A stretch of DNA of 64,000 nt. Source: Streptomyces fildesensis (lineage in GTDB: Bacteria > Actinomycetota > Actinomycetes > Streptomycetales > Streptomycetaceae). The stretch is taken from contig NZ_JAAIKO010000007.1 of NCBI RefSeq assembly GCF_016107395.1, positions 62,001 through 126,000 on the forward strand, in the 5' to 3' direction. The number at the start of each line of letters is the position of its first letter. The stretch's first letter is position 1. A program made the translations under genes and the position numbers. This document shows, piece by piece, positions 28,778-37,236 of this stretch. The notes below the pieces were generated by a model. The model searched no databases and was not told the DNA's origin. It saw only the letters and a program-made list of their open reading frames with translations.

Positions 28778-30151
28778 TCAGCCCTTCGTGTGGTGGGTGG
28801 CCGGGGTGCCGATCGGGCCGTCGAGTTTGGCGTCGATCAGCCGTACGGCCTCGTCGAGGGTGAGGTCGCCGCGGAGTTCGTTGTCCGCCACCTCGATGCC
28901 GAGGTCACGCTCCAGGCGCATGCTGATCTCGACCATCGTCAGCGAGTCGACGTCGAGTTCGGCGAACGACGCCTCGGGGCGGACCAGCTCCGGGTCCGCG
29001 TCGTGCAGCTTCGCGATGATCGCGACCAACTGCTCGTAGGTGGTACTCATGTGGGCTGTCTCCTCCGTTGTCCTTCGGGTACCGGAAGCGGTGAGGTCGG
29101 GCCACCGCAGCACGCAGGAGCCCCACGTGAGGCCGCCTCCGAACGCGGTGAGCAGGATGCGCTGGCCCGGCCGGACGGCCTGCCGGGCGGCGGCGTCGGC
29201 GAGGGCGAGCGGTATCGAGGCGGCGCCGGTGTTGCCGACGGACTCGATGTTGGACACACAGGCGGTCCTGGCGAGGCCGAGCTCGTCGGCCACCGAGTGC
29301 AGGATCCGCAGATTGGCCTGGTGGGGCACGAAGTGGTCGACGTCCTCGACCTTCCAGTCGGCGCGCTCCAGCACCGCGCGCGCCGAGCCGGCCATACGGG
29401 TCACGGCGTGCCGGTAGACCTCCCGGCCGCGCATCGCGAAGTGCTGGTCCGCGCGGGTGGCGCCGTCGGCGCGCTGCCGGGAGCCGCCGGCCGCGACCAT
29501 GATGAGGTCCTCGTTGGCGCCGTCGCTGCCGAGGTCGAAGTGGGTCACGGCGCCGAGCTCGTCGGCGTGCCCGGCGCGCAGCACCACCGCTCCCGCACCG
29601 TCGCCGAAGATGATCGCGTTCGCCCGGTCGCCGGGGTCCACGATGGCGGAGTACGTGTCCGCGCCGATCAGCAGCACCCGGCGCGCGACACCGGCCGCGA
29701 TGAGCCCGGCCGCGGACGCCAGCCCGTAGACGAATCCGGTGCAGACCGCGCTGACGTCGAACGCGGCCACACCGTTCAGACCGAGCCGGTCGGCGACGAC
29801 GGGCGCGGTGGCCGGGCAGGAGCGGTCCGGGGTGGTGGTGGCGACGATCACCGCGTCCACCGACTCGATGCCGGCCGACTCCAGCGCCCGGCGGCCCGCC
29901 TCGACCGCCAGGTCGGAGGTGGCCTGCCCGGGGTCCACGAAGTGCCGCCGGCCGATGCCGGTACGGGTCCTGATCCACGCGTCGGTGGTGTCCAGACGCT
30001 GCGACAGTTCTTCATTGGTGACGGCCCGGGGCGGTAGCCACCCGGCGAGTCCGCAGACGACGGCGACGGGCCGTGACCTGTCGGGCCGGTGGGCCGGGTG
30101 GGTCGGATCGGTGACGGTGTTCGGCAGGGTCGGAGTGTTCGGGCTGAGCAC
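28778..30151 (-). CDS. KAS III (FabH-like) fused in frame to an acyl carrier protein
   Basis: 457 residues from the GTG at 30151 (GAGGAGAA upstream). Residues 28-350 are a ketoacyl-ACP synthase III with the triad Cys137 (SAVCTGF), His277 (VPHQAN) and Asn307 (VGNTGA). After [14 protein letters not shown], where FabH normally stops, a 17-residue linker leads without a stop codon into a complete ACP (368-457; DSL serine at 403). Met368 (ATG at 29050) has its own GGAGGAGA ribosome site, so free ACP may also be made. It is upstream of the ScoE-like gene by 4 nt. Possible job: making or elongating the fatty acyl chain of the lipopeptide. Not part of the minimal ScoA-E set. Confidence 0.85.
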   Translation of the reverse strand: MLSPNTPTLPNTVTDPTHPAHRPDRSRPVAVVCGLAGWLPPRAVTNEELSQRLDTTDAWIRTRTGIGRRHFVDPGQATSDLAVEAGRRALESAGIESVDAVIVATTTPDRSCPATAPVVADRLGLNGVAAFDVSAVCTGFVYGLASAAGLIAAGVARRVLLIGADTYSAIVDPGDRANAIIFGDGAGAVVLRAGHADELGAVTHFDLGSDGANEDLIMVAAGGSRQRADGATRADQHFAMRGREVYRHAVTRMAGSARAVLERADWKVEDVDHFVPHQANLRILHSVADELGLARTACVSNIESVGNTGAASIPLALADAAARQAVRPGQRILLTAFGGGLTWGSCVLRWPDLTASGTRRTTEETAHMSTTYEQLVAIIAKLHDADPELVRPEASFAELDVDSLTMVEISMRLERDLGIEVADNELRGDLTLDEAVRLIDAKLDGPIGTPATHHTKG

Positions 30152-30259
30152 GACGGTTCTCCTCGGTATGCGTGCACTTGCGCGGCCACGGAGGCCGGGA
30201 GGAAATCGGAAGCGGCAGGGACGGCGGGCGGCAGTCCGCAACGCCACGCGTGACCCGGG

Positions 30260-31702
30260 TCAGGGCGCCGGAGGGGCCGGAGTTAAGGGGCCCGGCGCTC
30301 TGCGGAAAGCCAGCAGCACCACCGTGCCCAGACAGATGCCGGCCGCGATCACGTACACGGCCGTGCGGATGTCGCCCAGCAGGGCGAGCCGCAGCGCCTC
30401 GCCGGTGAGTCCACCGTGCCGGCCGGTGTCGGCGACGGCCACCAGCACCGCGAGGCCGACCGCACCACCGACCTGGAGGGTCGTGGACGCGAGACCGGAC
30501 GCGACGCCCTGGTCCCCGGGCGCGACCCCGGCGGCCGCCGCGATCCACATCGCGGTCCATCCGGCGCCCTGCCCAACACTCAGCAGCACGATCCCCGGCA
30601 GCACCCGCGCGTACGAGCCGTCGGTGGTCAGCCCCAGCGCCAGCAGCGCGGCACCGGCGGCGCCCAGCAGCAGTGATCCCAGCAGGGTCTTCGTCATCCC
30701 GATCGCGCCGACCGCCAGCTCGCCCGCCTTGGTGCCGGCCGCGACCACGAGCGCCGGCACGAGGAAGGCGAGCCCGGTCTCGAGGGCGCTGTAGCCACGG
30801 ACCGTCTGGAAGTACAGCGTCAGGAAGTACGGCAGTGAGCTGAAGGTGGCGCTGAACACCGCGGTCAGTCCCATGGCGGCGACCAGGCTCCGGTGGGCGA
30901 ACAGCCGGGCCGGGGTGAGCGGATCGCGGGTGCGGGTCTCGATGACCGCGAAGGCCGCGAGCAGGGCGACGGAAGCCACCGAGCAGCCGAGGACGGAGGC
31001 GCTGGTCCAGCCGGCTTCGGGCGCGTGCACCAGGACGAAGACCAGCAGCGTGATGCCGCCGGTCGCCGCGAGCGCGCCGGCCACGTCGAACTCCCGCCGC
31101 TGCCCCCGCACTTCGTCAGCGGGGAACAGCATCCACCCCGCCACGGCGATCGCCCCGGCCAGCGGCACGTTGACGTAGAAGACCGACGGCCAGCCGAACG
31201 CGTCGACGAGCACCCCGCCGAGCAGTGAGCCGAAGCAGAGTCCGCCCGCACCCGCGGCGCCCCAGACGGCGAGCGCCCGGTTGCGGGCCGGTCCCTCGCT
31301 GAACAGCGTAGTGATCAAAGAGAGAGTGGCGGGAAACAGCAGTGCCCCGCCGATGCCCTGGACGGCTCGGACGGCCACCAGGACGGTGGCGGATCCGGCC
31401 AGTCCGCCGACGAGCGAGGAGCCGGCGTACAGCAGCGCGGCGACGACGAAGATCCGGCGGCGGCCGACCAGGTCCGTGGTCCGGCCGCCCAGCAGCAGGA
31501 AGCCGGCGGTGGCGACGACGTAGGCGCTGACCACCCACTGGAGGTCCTGGGCCGAGAAGCCGAGACCGCTGCCGATGCTCGGGAGCGCGACATAGACGAC
31601 GTTGAAGTCGAGAGCGATGACGAGTTGGGCGGTGGCCAGAACGAACAAGGACAGTCCGAGACGTTGGCGCGATGGAGCGGGTGGTGCCTTCAGTGCAGAC
31701 AT
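30260..31702 (-). CDS. MFS exporter, DHA2 (14-helix) type
   Basis: 480 residues from the ATG at 31702 (GGGGGA upstream; the longer frame is Arg-rich and unlike a membrane protein start). It has about 14 hydrophobic segments, motif A GGRTTDLVGRRRIF and motif C-like GAAGAGGLCFGSLLGG, typical of H+-coupled drug exporters of the EmrB/QacA group. It is the first gene of the isonitrile lipopeptide operon, 108 bp before the KAS III-ACP gene. Export of the finished chelator is the natural role; drug resistance is the general family function. Substrate inferred from position. Confidence 0.85.
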   Translation of the reverse strand: MSALKAPPAPSRQRLGLSLFVLATAQLVIALDFNVVYVALPSIGSGLGFSAQDLQWVVSAYVVATAGFLLLGGRTTDLVGRRRIFVVAALLYAGSSLVGGLAGSATVLVAVRAVQGIGGALLFPATLSLITTLFSEGPARNRALAVWGAAGAGGLCFGSLLGGVLVDAFGWPSVFYVNVPLAGAIAVAGWMLFPADEVRGQRREFDVAGALAATGGITLLVFVLVHAPEAGWTSASVLGCSVASVALLAAFAVIETRTRDPLTPARLFAHRSLVAAMGLTAVFSATFSSLPYFLTLYFQTVRGYSALETGLAFLVPALVVAAGTKAGELAVGAIGMTKTLLGSLLLGAAGAALLALGLTTDGSYARVLPGIVLLSVGQGAGWTAMWIAAAAGVAPGDQGVASGLASTTLQVGGAVGLAVLVAVADTGRHGGLTGEALRLALLGDIRTAVYVIAAGICLGTVVLLAFRRAPGPLTPAPPAP

Positions 31703-32196
31703 GCTCGGACGTTCCCCCTTGGAATCCGCCCCTGGTCGTATGCCCGTCATACGCCGGGAGCGGCGGCCCGTCCTGGATCCTGACCGAGGTCCCGGAACGC
31801 GGCAAACGCCGTGCATTCGTTTTGGACTGACCTGACGTCCTGTTGCGAATGCGGCTTCCTTATGATCCGGAGGAGCCGCCGTTTCGGAGCAAGGGGATGT
31901 GCCGCCGATATCTGGCCAAAATATTGGGCACTCTTGGAGACGATGTCAACCCGAGCAGCTGACCAAACCTGCTATTTTTGGCCATTCCTGCGGCCCTGCA
32001 CGGCAGAGGAGATGGCGAATTCCGACCGTAACTCCCGCGACACCGCGTCGTTCTCACGACACCGGCCTTCAACAGGTCTTTTACAGTAGTCGGATGACGG
32101 AGCCGTTCAGTTCCCGGCCCCTTCGATATTTTTCCTCACACCTTACTGAGTTGCCGATCGGGCTACCAGCCCCGTACGGCATGCAAACATTAGGGA
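31703..32196. promoter_or_regulatory. Divergent control region: lipopeptide operon versus copper operon
   Basis: About 490 bp without a convincing gene (short frames on both strands lack ribosome sites and coding bias). It is clearly more AT-rich than its surroundings, notably 31913-31985 and 32125-32195. It must hold the promoters of the leftward exporter/biosynthesis operon and the rightward copA operon. No CsoR palindrome was recognised; a spaced inverted repeat is annotated separately. Confidence 0.55.
31913..31984. promoter_or_regulatory. Spaced inverted repeat, candidate regulator site
   Basis: TGGCCAAAATA (31913-31923) and TATTTTTGGCCA (31973-31984) are reverse complements apart from one extra A/T, separated by 49 bp. 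Both are AT-rich islands in the divergent control region, so two half-sites for a looping or dimeric regulator, or two identical operators in opposite orientation, are possible. Confidence 0.4.
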
Positions 32197-32550
32197 GTGG
32201 CATTGACTCCCGTGGCAGAAACCCGCACTCCCTCGCGTTCCGCCAGCTCCTGGCGTATATCCCGGGCCGCGCCACCACCGGCCCTGCTCGGATTCCTGGT
32301 GTTGTTGGCCGTGTTGATGGCGGGCTCGTTCGCGGTCGGCCGGGCGGCCGGTCCCGTCTCCCCCGGAATCCACCGGACGGGCAATGACGCACCACGTGTC
32401 CCGGGCGATCCGGGACCGGATTCCGGGCCGGGATCCGGTCCCGGTGCGGAGCCGGGAGCACCGTCCGAACCGGACTCCGACGGCGGTGGGATTCCGGGCA
32501 TGGGCGGCATGGGATCGCAGGGGCCCGAGCTCCCGGGGGCCGGAAGATGA
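32197..32550 (+). CDS. Small membrane-anchored Gly/Pro-rich protein, copper operon
   Basis: About 117 residues from the GTG at 32197; a TTG at 32203 has better spacing to AGGGAG and may be the true start. One membrane segment (ALLGFLVLLAVLMAGSFAVG) is followed by an external Gly/Pro/Asp-rich tail ending with GGGIPGMGGMGSQG. It overlaps the copper ATPase start by 4 nt, so it is translationally coupled to it. No family recognised. The methionines in the tail (GMGGMG) could bind Cu(I), but they are few. It may be an accessory of the transporter. Confidence 0.6.
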   Translation: MALTPVAETRTPSRSASSWRISRAAPPPALLGFLVLLAVLMAGSFAVGRAAGPVSPGIHRTGNDAPRVPGDPGPDSGPGSGPGAEPGAPSEPDSDGGGIPGMGGMGSQGPELPGAGR

Positions 32551-34910
32551 CGGCCACCGGTCCGGTCACCACGGACCTGGTCGTCGGTGGTATGACGTGC
32601 GCGGCCTGCGTCGGCCGGGTGGAGAAGAAGCTCGCGAGGCTCCCGGACGTGACCGCCAGCGTGAATCTGGCCACCGGACGGGCCCGGGTCACCCACCCGC
32701 CGGAGATGTCCGCCGAGCAGCTGATTTCGGCCGTGGAACAGGCCGGGTACACCGCCGAACTCCCGCGGCCGCCCGCACCGGCCGGCTCCGGAACCACCGC
32801 AACGGCCGACGGCGCCGGGACCGATGGCGCCCCGGCCCGTGACGCCGACCGTGACCGGCTGCTCGGCACCGCGGCGCTCGCGCTCCCCGTCATGCTGCTG
32901 TCCATGGTCCCGGCCTGGCAGTTCAACCACTGGCAGTGGCTGTGCTTCACCCTCGCCGCACCCGTCGCCGTATGGGGGGCCTGGCCCTTCCACCGGCTGG
33001 CTCTGCGGGGGCTGCGGCACTCGGCGGCCACCATGGACACGCTGGTGTCCGTGGGGGCGGCCGCGTCCTTCCTCTGGTCCGTGTACGCGCTGTTCCTCGG
33101 CGGCGCCGGCGAACAGAACATGCGGATGCCGTTCAACTGGCTGCCGACAGCGGGCGACGGGGTCGCCCATGTGTATCTGGAGGCGGCGGTCGGCGTCCCG
33201 CTGTTCGTACTGACCGGACGCTGGCTGGAGGCACACGCGCGGCGCGGCACCGGCTCGGCGCTCCGCGCGCTGGCCGAACTCGGCGCCAAGGACGTCGAGT
33301 TGCGGGACCGGAACGGACACGGCGGCCCGCGGATATCGATCGCGGAGCTGCGGGTGGGCCAGGAGTTCCTTGTCCGGCCCGGTGAGAGGGTCGCCACCGA
33401 CGGTGTCGTGGTCGAGGGCAGTTCCGCGCTCGACCTCTCCCTGGTCACGGGTGAGAGCACTCCGGTGGAGGTCGGGCCCGGGACCACGGTCGTGGGCGCG
33501 GCGGTCAACTCCGGCGGGCTGCTGGTGGTACGGGCGACCGCCGTCGGCGCCGACACCCAACTCGACCGCATCACCCGCCTGGTGACCGACGCCCAGGCGG
33601 GCAAGGCCCGTATCCAGCGGCTCGCGGACTCCATCGCGGGTGTCTTCGTCCCCGCCATCGTGACGGTCGCCGCCACCGTGCTCAGCTTCTGGCTGGGAGC
33701 GGGTGCCGGCGCGGAAGCTGCCGTGACCGCGGCCGTAGCCGTACTGGTCGTCGCCTGCCCGTGCGCGCTCGGTCTCGCCACTCCGACCGCCTTTCTCGCC
33801 GCCACCGGACGCGGCGCCCAACTGGGCATCCTGATCCGCGAGCCCGAAGCACTGGAGCGGCTGCGCCGGGTGGACACCGTCGTGTTCGACAAGACCGGCA
33901 CGCTCACCACCGGCCGGATGACACTCGTTGAGGCCACGACCGTCCCCGACGGGCCGGCCGCGGCCGAGGTGCTGCGGCTGGCGGGCGCGGTGGAGCACGG
34001 CTCTGAGCACCCCATCGGGCGGGCGGTGGCCGCCGCCGCGCGCCGCCGCGCGGGAGAAGGAAACGCGCTCCCCCCGGCCGAGGACTTCCGGGCGCTGCCC
34101 GGCGTCGGTGTGTCCGGCCGGGTCGAGAGCCATGAGATCCGGGTGACCGGCCCCCGCGGCCGATCGGCTCTCCCCGATGTCCTGCGGCAGGCGCTGGACC
34201 GGGCGGAGCGCGCCGCGCACACCGCCGTCGTCGTGGAGCTGGACGGCCGGGCGGTCGCCGTGCTGGCCGTCGGCGACACCGTACGTCCTTCCAGCTATCG
34301 CGCCGTACGCCATCTGCGGGAGCTGGGCATCGAATCCGTCCTGCTGACCGGCGACGGTCCCGCCGCGGCCGAGGCGGTCGCCGAGCAGGCCGGCATCACT
34401 CACGTGCACGCGGGTGTCCTCCCACAGGGCAAGGCGGAGATCATCACCGAACTGCAGGCCGCCGGGCGGCGGGTGGCGATGGTCGGTGACGGCGTCAACG
34501 ATGCCGCGGCACTGGCCGTCGCCGATCTCGGGATGGCGATGGGAGCGGGAACCGACGTGGCGATCGGCGCGGCCGACATCACGCTCGTCCGCGAGGACAT
34601 GGAGGCGGTCGTGGAAGCGGTCCGGCTCACCCGCCGCACCCTGCGCACGATCCGTGCCAACCTCGGCTGGGCGTTCGGGTACAACATCCTCACCGTGCCG
34701 CTCGCGGCGACCGGCTGGCTCGACCCGATGTTCGCGGCGCTGGCGATGTCGGCCAGCTCGGTGCTCGTCGTCGGCAACAGCCTGCGGCTGCTCGCTCCTT
34801 CGTCCGGCACCGGACCCACCCCGGGATCCGGGCCGGGAGGCGGCGGACGGTCCGGGCATACGCCGGGGCGGCGGCAGGGCGGCGAACGGTCCCTGGCGGG
34901 TGCGCGATGA
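32547..34910 (+). CDS. copA: Cu(+)-translocating P1B-type ATPase
   Basis: 787 residues. One N-terminal heavy-metal-associated domain with GMTCAACV (Cys18, Cys21); actuator TGES (301-304); membrane metal site CPC (404-406); phosphorylation DKTGT (Asp448); SEHPIG; hinge GDGVND; and C-terminal FGYN and MSASS, the residues that define the P1B-1 Cu(+) group. It is coupled by 4-nt overlaps to the small membrane protein before it and the PCu(A)C protein after it. Such pumps export Cu(+) for detoxification or supply extracytoplasmic cuproenzymes; association with a chaperone domain protein and a chelator cluster makes the supply role plausible. Confidence 0.92.
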   Translation: MTATGPVTTDLVVGGMTCAACVGRVEKKLARLPDVTASVNLATGRARVTHPPEMSAEQLISAVEQAGYTAELPRPPAPAGSGTTATADGAGTDGAPARDADRDRLLGTAALALPVMLLSMVPAWQFNHWQWLCFTLAAPVAVWGAWPFHRLALRGLRHSAATMDTLVSVGAAASFLWSVYALFLGGAGEQNMRMPFNWLPTAGDGVAHVYLEAAVGVPLFVLTGRWLEAHARRGTGSALRALAELGAKDVELRDRNGHGGPRISIAELRVGQEFLVRPGERVATDGVVVEGSSALDLSLVTGESTPVEVGPGTTVVGAAVNSGGLLVVRATAVGADTQLDRITRLVTDAQAGKARIQRLADSIAGVFVPAIVTVAATVLSFWLGAGAGAEAAVTAAVAVLVVACPCALGLATPTAFLAATGRGAQLGILIREPEALERLRRVDTVVFDKTGTLTTGRMTLVEATTVPDGPAAAEVLRLAGAVEHGSEHPIGRAVAAAARRRAGEGNALPPAEDFRALPGVGVSGRVESHEIRVTGPRGRSALPDVLRQALDRAERAAHTAVVVELDGRAVAVLAVGDTVRPSSYRAVRHLRELGIESVLLTGDGPAAAEAVAEQAGITHVHAGVLPQGKAEIITELQAAGRRVAMVGDGVNDAAALAVADLGMAMGAGTDVAIGAADITLVREDMEAVVEAVRLTRRTLRTIRANLGWAFGYNILTVPLAATGWLDPMFAALAMSASSVLVVGNSLRLLAPSSGTGPTPGSGPGGGGRSGHTPGRRQGGERSLAGAR

Positions 34911-35440
34911 GTACGCCGACCCACGACGACCACGACCGGCCCGCTTCCGCCTCGGACGGCATCGTCCTTGAGGTGCCGGGTGCGATGCGCGCCGCCCTGG
35001 TCCCGGTGGCCACCTGCGTGGCCGTGCTGGCGCTGCTCACCGCCTATACGACGACGGGCGCGGCCGGTGAACCCCCGGCCCGCATCACCGTCACCGACGC
35101 CCGGGTCTTCCGGCCCACCAACACCGAGGCGACCGCGGCCTTCTTCACCCTGCGCAACTCCGGCGGCACCGACGACATCCTGCTGTCGGTGGACTCCCCG
35201 GTCCTGGGGCCGGCGATGCTCACCCGCACGGTCGTCCGCGACGGAGCCGGGCGGATGGCGCCCGCAGGCCCGGTCGCCGTGCGCGCGCACAGCGCCGTGA
35301 CCATGGATCCGGCCGGGCTCGACGTCATGATCCCGCGCCCGCCGCGGCTGCCGCTGGGCGAGCGGGTGCCGTTCGTCCTGCGCTTCCGGGACAGCGGGGA
35401 AGTACGGGTCGATGCCGTGGTCGTCCGTCCGGGAGCCTGA
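34907..35440 (+). CDS. PCu(A)C-type periplasmic/extracellular copper chaperone
   Basis: 177 residues from the ATG at 34907, overlapping the copA stop by 4 nt. A membrane segment (ALVPVATCVAVLALLTAYTT) anchors a DUF461/PCu(A)C domain: RITVTDARVFRPTNTEATAAFFTLRNSG is the start of the cupredoxin-like fold. The usual copper ligands H(M)x10Mx21HxM are largely replaced: AMLTRTVV, RMAPAGPVAV and DPAGLDVMI leave few Met and no matching His pair. Family role is handing Cu(I) to the cytochrome oxidase CuA site. The altered ligands raise doubt about identical chemistry. Confidence 0.75.
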   Translation: MSTPTHDDHDRPASASDGIVLEVPGAMRAALVPVATCVAVLALLTAYTTTGAAGEPPARITVTDARVFRPTNTEATAAFFTLRNSGGTDDILLSVDSPVLGPAMLTRTVVRDGAGRMAPAGPVAVRAHSAVTMDPAGLDVMIPRPPRLPLGERVPFVLRFRDSGEVRVDAVVVRPGA

Positions 35441-35455
35441 CCCCGGACGGACGAC
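35420..35455. terminator. Hairpin terminator spanning the end of the copper operon
   Basis: GTCGTCCGTCCGGG (35420-35433) pairs perfectly with 35442-35455 (14 bp, 8-nt loop); the stop codon of the chaperone gene lies in the loop region. It can also act on the convergent hydroxylase gene ending at 35473. Confidence 0.75.
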
Positions 35456-35472
35456 GGCCCGTCAGCCCTCGG

Positions 35473-36225
35473 TCACCCCTCCCCCATCAGCTTCCGGATC
35501 TCGGTGATGAGGGCGACGAGCGCGGCCCGCTCCGGGATCGTGGTGTCGGGGTGCCAGAGGTCGATCAGGAGGGCGGTGCGCGGCCGGGTGCCGCGGTTCC
35601 ACGCCTCGTGCTCGAAGGAGTAGTCGAACAGCAGGCACTTGCCCTCCTCCCAGCTCCTGGTCTCACCGGCGACGGTGATGCCGCAGCCCTCCGGGATGTC
35701 CACGGCGAGGTGCAGGTTGATGCTGAAGTTCCACAGGTCGTAGTGCGGGGCGATCGACGCGCCGGGCAGCAGTGTGGAGAAGTGGCTCTCCAGGAGCGGG
35801 CAGATCTTCCCGGTGTCGACCGCGTACTCCTCGAGCACGCCGAACGCCGTCGGCACGACGTCCGCCGACTCCCGCACCAGTTCTCCCCCGCGGTACAGAT
35901 ACAGCGCCTGCCAGTCCTCCTGGCGCGTCAGGTAGTGCTCGTAGTCGGAGAACGCGGCCCGGCGCTCGGACCAGGCCTGCGCCAACTCGTCCCTGACGGC
36001 GGTGTGCGCGGCTTCGAGAGCGTGCACCACGGGGGCCAGCTCCAGGTGTTCGTACGGGTCGTGCCATGGGCGCTGCGAGATCCCGGGCATGATCCACTTC
36101 GCGCCCTTCTGCAGCGGGTGCCGATCCTGCCGCCCCGGCTCCAGCATCTGCTCGACGCGCACGATGGCCCCCGCTCCGTACTGCTCCCGCAGCGCGGCGA
36201 AGGCCTTCTCTATCTCGGGGGTCAT
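35473..36225 (-). CDS. Aspartyl/asparaginyl beta-hydroxylase family protein
   Basis: 250 residues. The Asp/Asn beta-hydroxylase fold (cupin-type 2-oxoglutarate oxygenase) shows LLPGASIAPHYD (His161), FDYSFEHEAWN (His206) and RTALLIDLWHP (Arg216 and following), the iron and 2-oxoglutarate sites; as in this family a carboxylate ligand is not required. The target may be a protein side chain or a small molecule. Its ATG overlaps the stop of the sigma-factor gene by 4 nt, so the two are co-expressed. Relation to the copper genes is only positional. Confidence 0.82.
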   Translation of the reverse strand: MTPEIEKAFAALREQYGAGAIVRVEQMLEPGRQDRHPLQKGAKWIMPGISQRPWHDPYEHLELAPVVHALEAAHTAVRDELAQAWSERRAAFSDYEHYLTRQEDWQALYLYRGGELVRESADVVPTAFGVLEEYAVDTGKICPLLESHFSTLLPGASIAPHYDLWNFSINLHLAVDIPEGCGITVAGETRSWEEGKCLLFDYSFEHEAWNRGTRPRTALLIDLWHPDTTIPERAALVALITEIRKLMGEG

Positions 36226-36965
36226 GCGTGGCTCCAGACGTGCTGCTGGGTGATGTGGCGTGAACGGACGGGGTATTCGGCGGTCTCGCGCCTACGGCTG
36301 GGGTGCTCCGCGGCGGGGTGCGCCGTGGCCTGGTGCTCCGTGCCGTGCTGCCGGTGCACGGCTCCCGGGTGTGGCGCCGTCTCCGCCGCCTTCAGCAGGA
36401 CGACCAGGTCGTCGCGGGCGCGGGCGACGCGGGACCGTACGGTGCCGATCGGGCAGCCGGTCGTGGAGGCGGCCTCGGCGTAGGACAGACCGAGCAGCTG
36501 GGTGAGGACGAACGCCTCACGGCGTGGCGCCTGCAGCGTGTTGAGGAGTTCGAGCATCGCCACGCCCTCCTCGAAGCCCGGCACCCCGACGGGCTGGGTT
36601 CCCTCGGCGGCGCTGCGCCAGTCGACGGCGTCGGAGATACGGGGCCGGGCGGCGGCGTGCCGGTAGCGGTCGATGACGGCCCGGCGGGCGATCGACAGCA
36701 GCCAGGTCCGCGCGCCCGAGCGGCCGGCGAACCGCGGCAGGCCGCCCAGCGCCCGCAGGAACGTGTCCTGTGTCAGGTCGTCGGCGCTGTGCACATCGCC
36801 GCTGAGATGGGCGGTGAACCGCCAGACGTCGCTGTACGTGGCCTGTACGAAACGCTCGACCGCCGCTGGATCACCGCCGCGCGCGGCCAGCGCCCACTCG
36901 GTGACCTGTTCGTCGTCCTTGCGAGCCGACGCCCTCGGGGCGCCCCTCACCAGGGCATGAGTCAT
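36222..36965 (-). CDS. ECF-type RNA polymerase sigma factor
   Basis: 247 residues from the ATG at 36965 (GAAGGA upstream). Region 2 is FVQATYSDVWRFTAHL, DLTQDTFLRALGGL and TWLLSIARRAVIDRYRH; region 4 is REAFVLTQLLGLSYAEAA and CPIGTVRSRVARARDDL. The C-terminal 55 residues are an unusual His-rich extension (for example HPGAVHRQHGTEHQ, HPAAEHP, ITQQHVWSHA) that could bind metal. No anti-sigma gene is next to it, unless the Met-rich membrane protein upstream serves that role. Coupled to the hydroxylase downstream. Confidence 0.85.
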   Translation of the reverse strand: MTHALVRGAPRASARKDDEQVTEWALAARGGDPAAVERFVQATYSDVWRFTAHLSGDVHSADDLTQDTFLRALGGLPRFAGRSGARTWLLSIARRAVIDRYRHAAARPRISDAVDWRSAAEGTQPVGVPGFEEGVAMLELLNTLQAPRREAFVLTQLLGLSYAEAASTTGCPIGTVRSRVARARDDLVVLLKAAETAPHPGAVHRQHGTEHQATAHPAAEHPSRRRETAEYPVRSRHITQQHVWSHA

Positions 36966-37236
36966 CACAAAAGGTCCTTCTCGTGCTGCACGGCCGCACC
37001 ACGGCGTGAAGCGGCCGTCGGCGAACGGCATCTCAGGACCGGCGGTGTCCGTCCGGACGGGCCCGGTCCGTGTCCCCCGGCCGCGGTCGGCGGGCGGTGG
37101 GAGAGATCCGTATGGTCAGGGACCGGCCTGCGCGACGGCGCCCGCCGTGGGCGCGGCGGCGTACGGGCAGGCGGGTACTCCGCCCGTCACCCGGGCGCGC
37201 GGCTTTTGTCGGCCGGGCGCGCGGGGACGAGCGGTG

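Noticed and set aside
31811..32089. Possible small Cys/Trp-containing gene in the divergent control region
   Set aside because: No ribosome site, poor third-position GC, and it covers the AT-rich promoter region and inverted repeat.
31703..32196. CsoR-type copper operator before copA
   Set aside because: No palindromic TACCC/GGGTA arrangement was found in the region.
32081..34859. Two long antisense frames over the copper ATPase gene
   Set aside because: Both are artefacts of biased codon use; the forward frame has every P-type ATPase motif.
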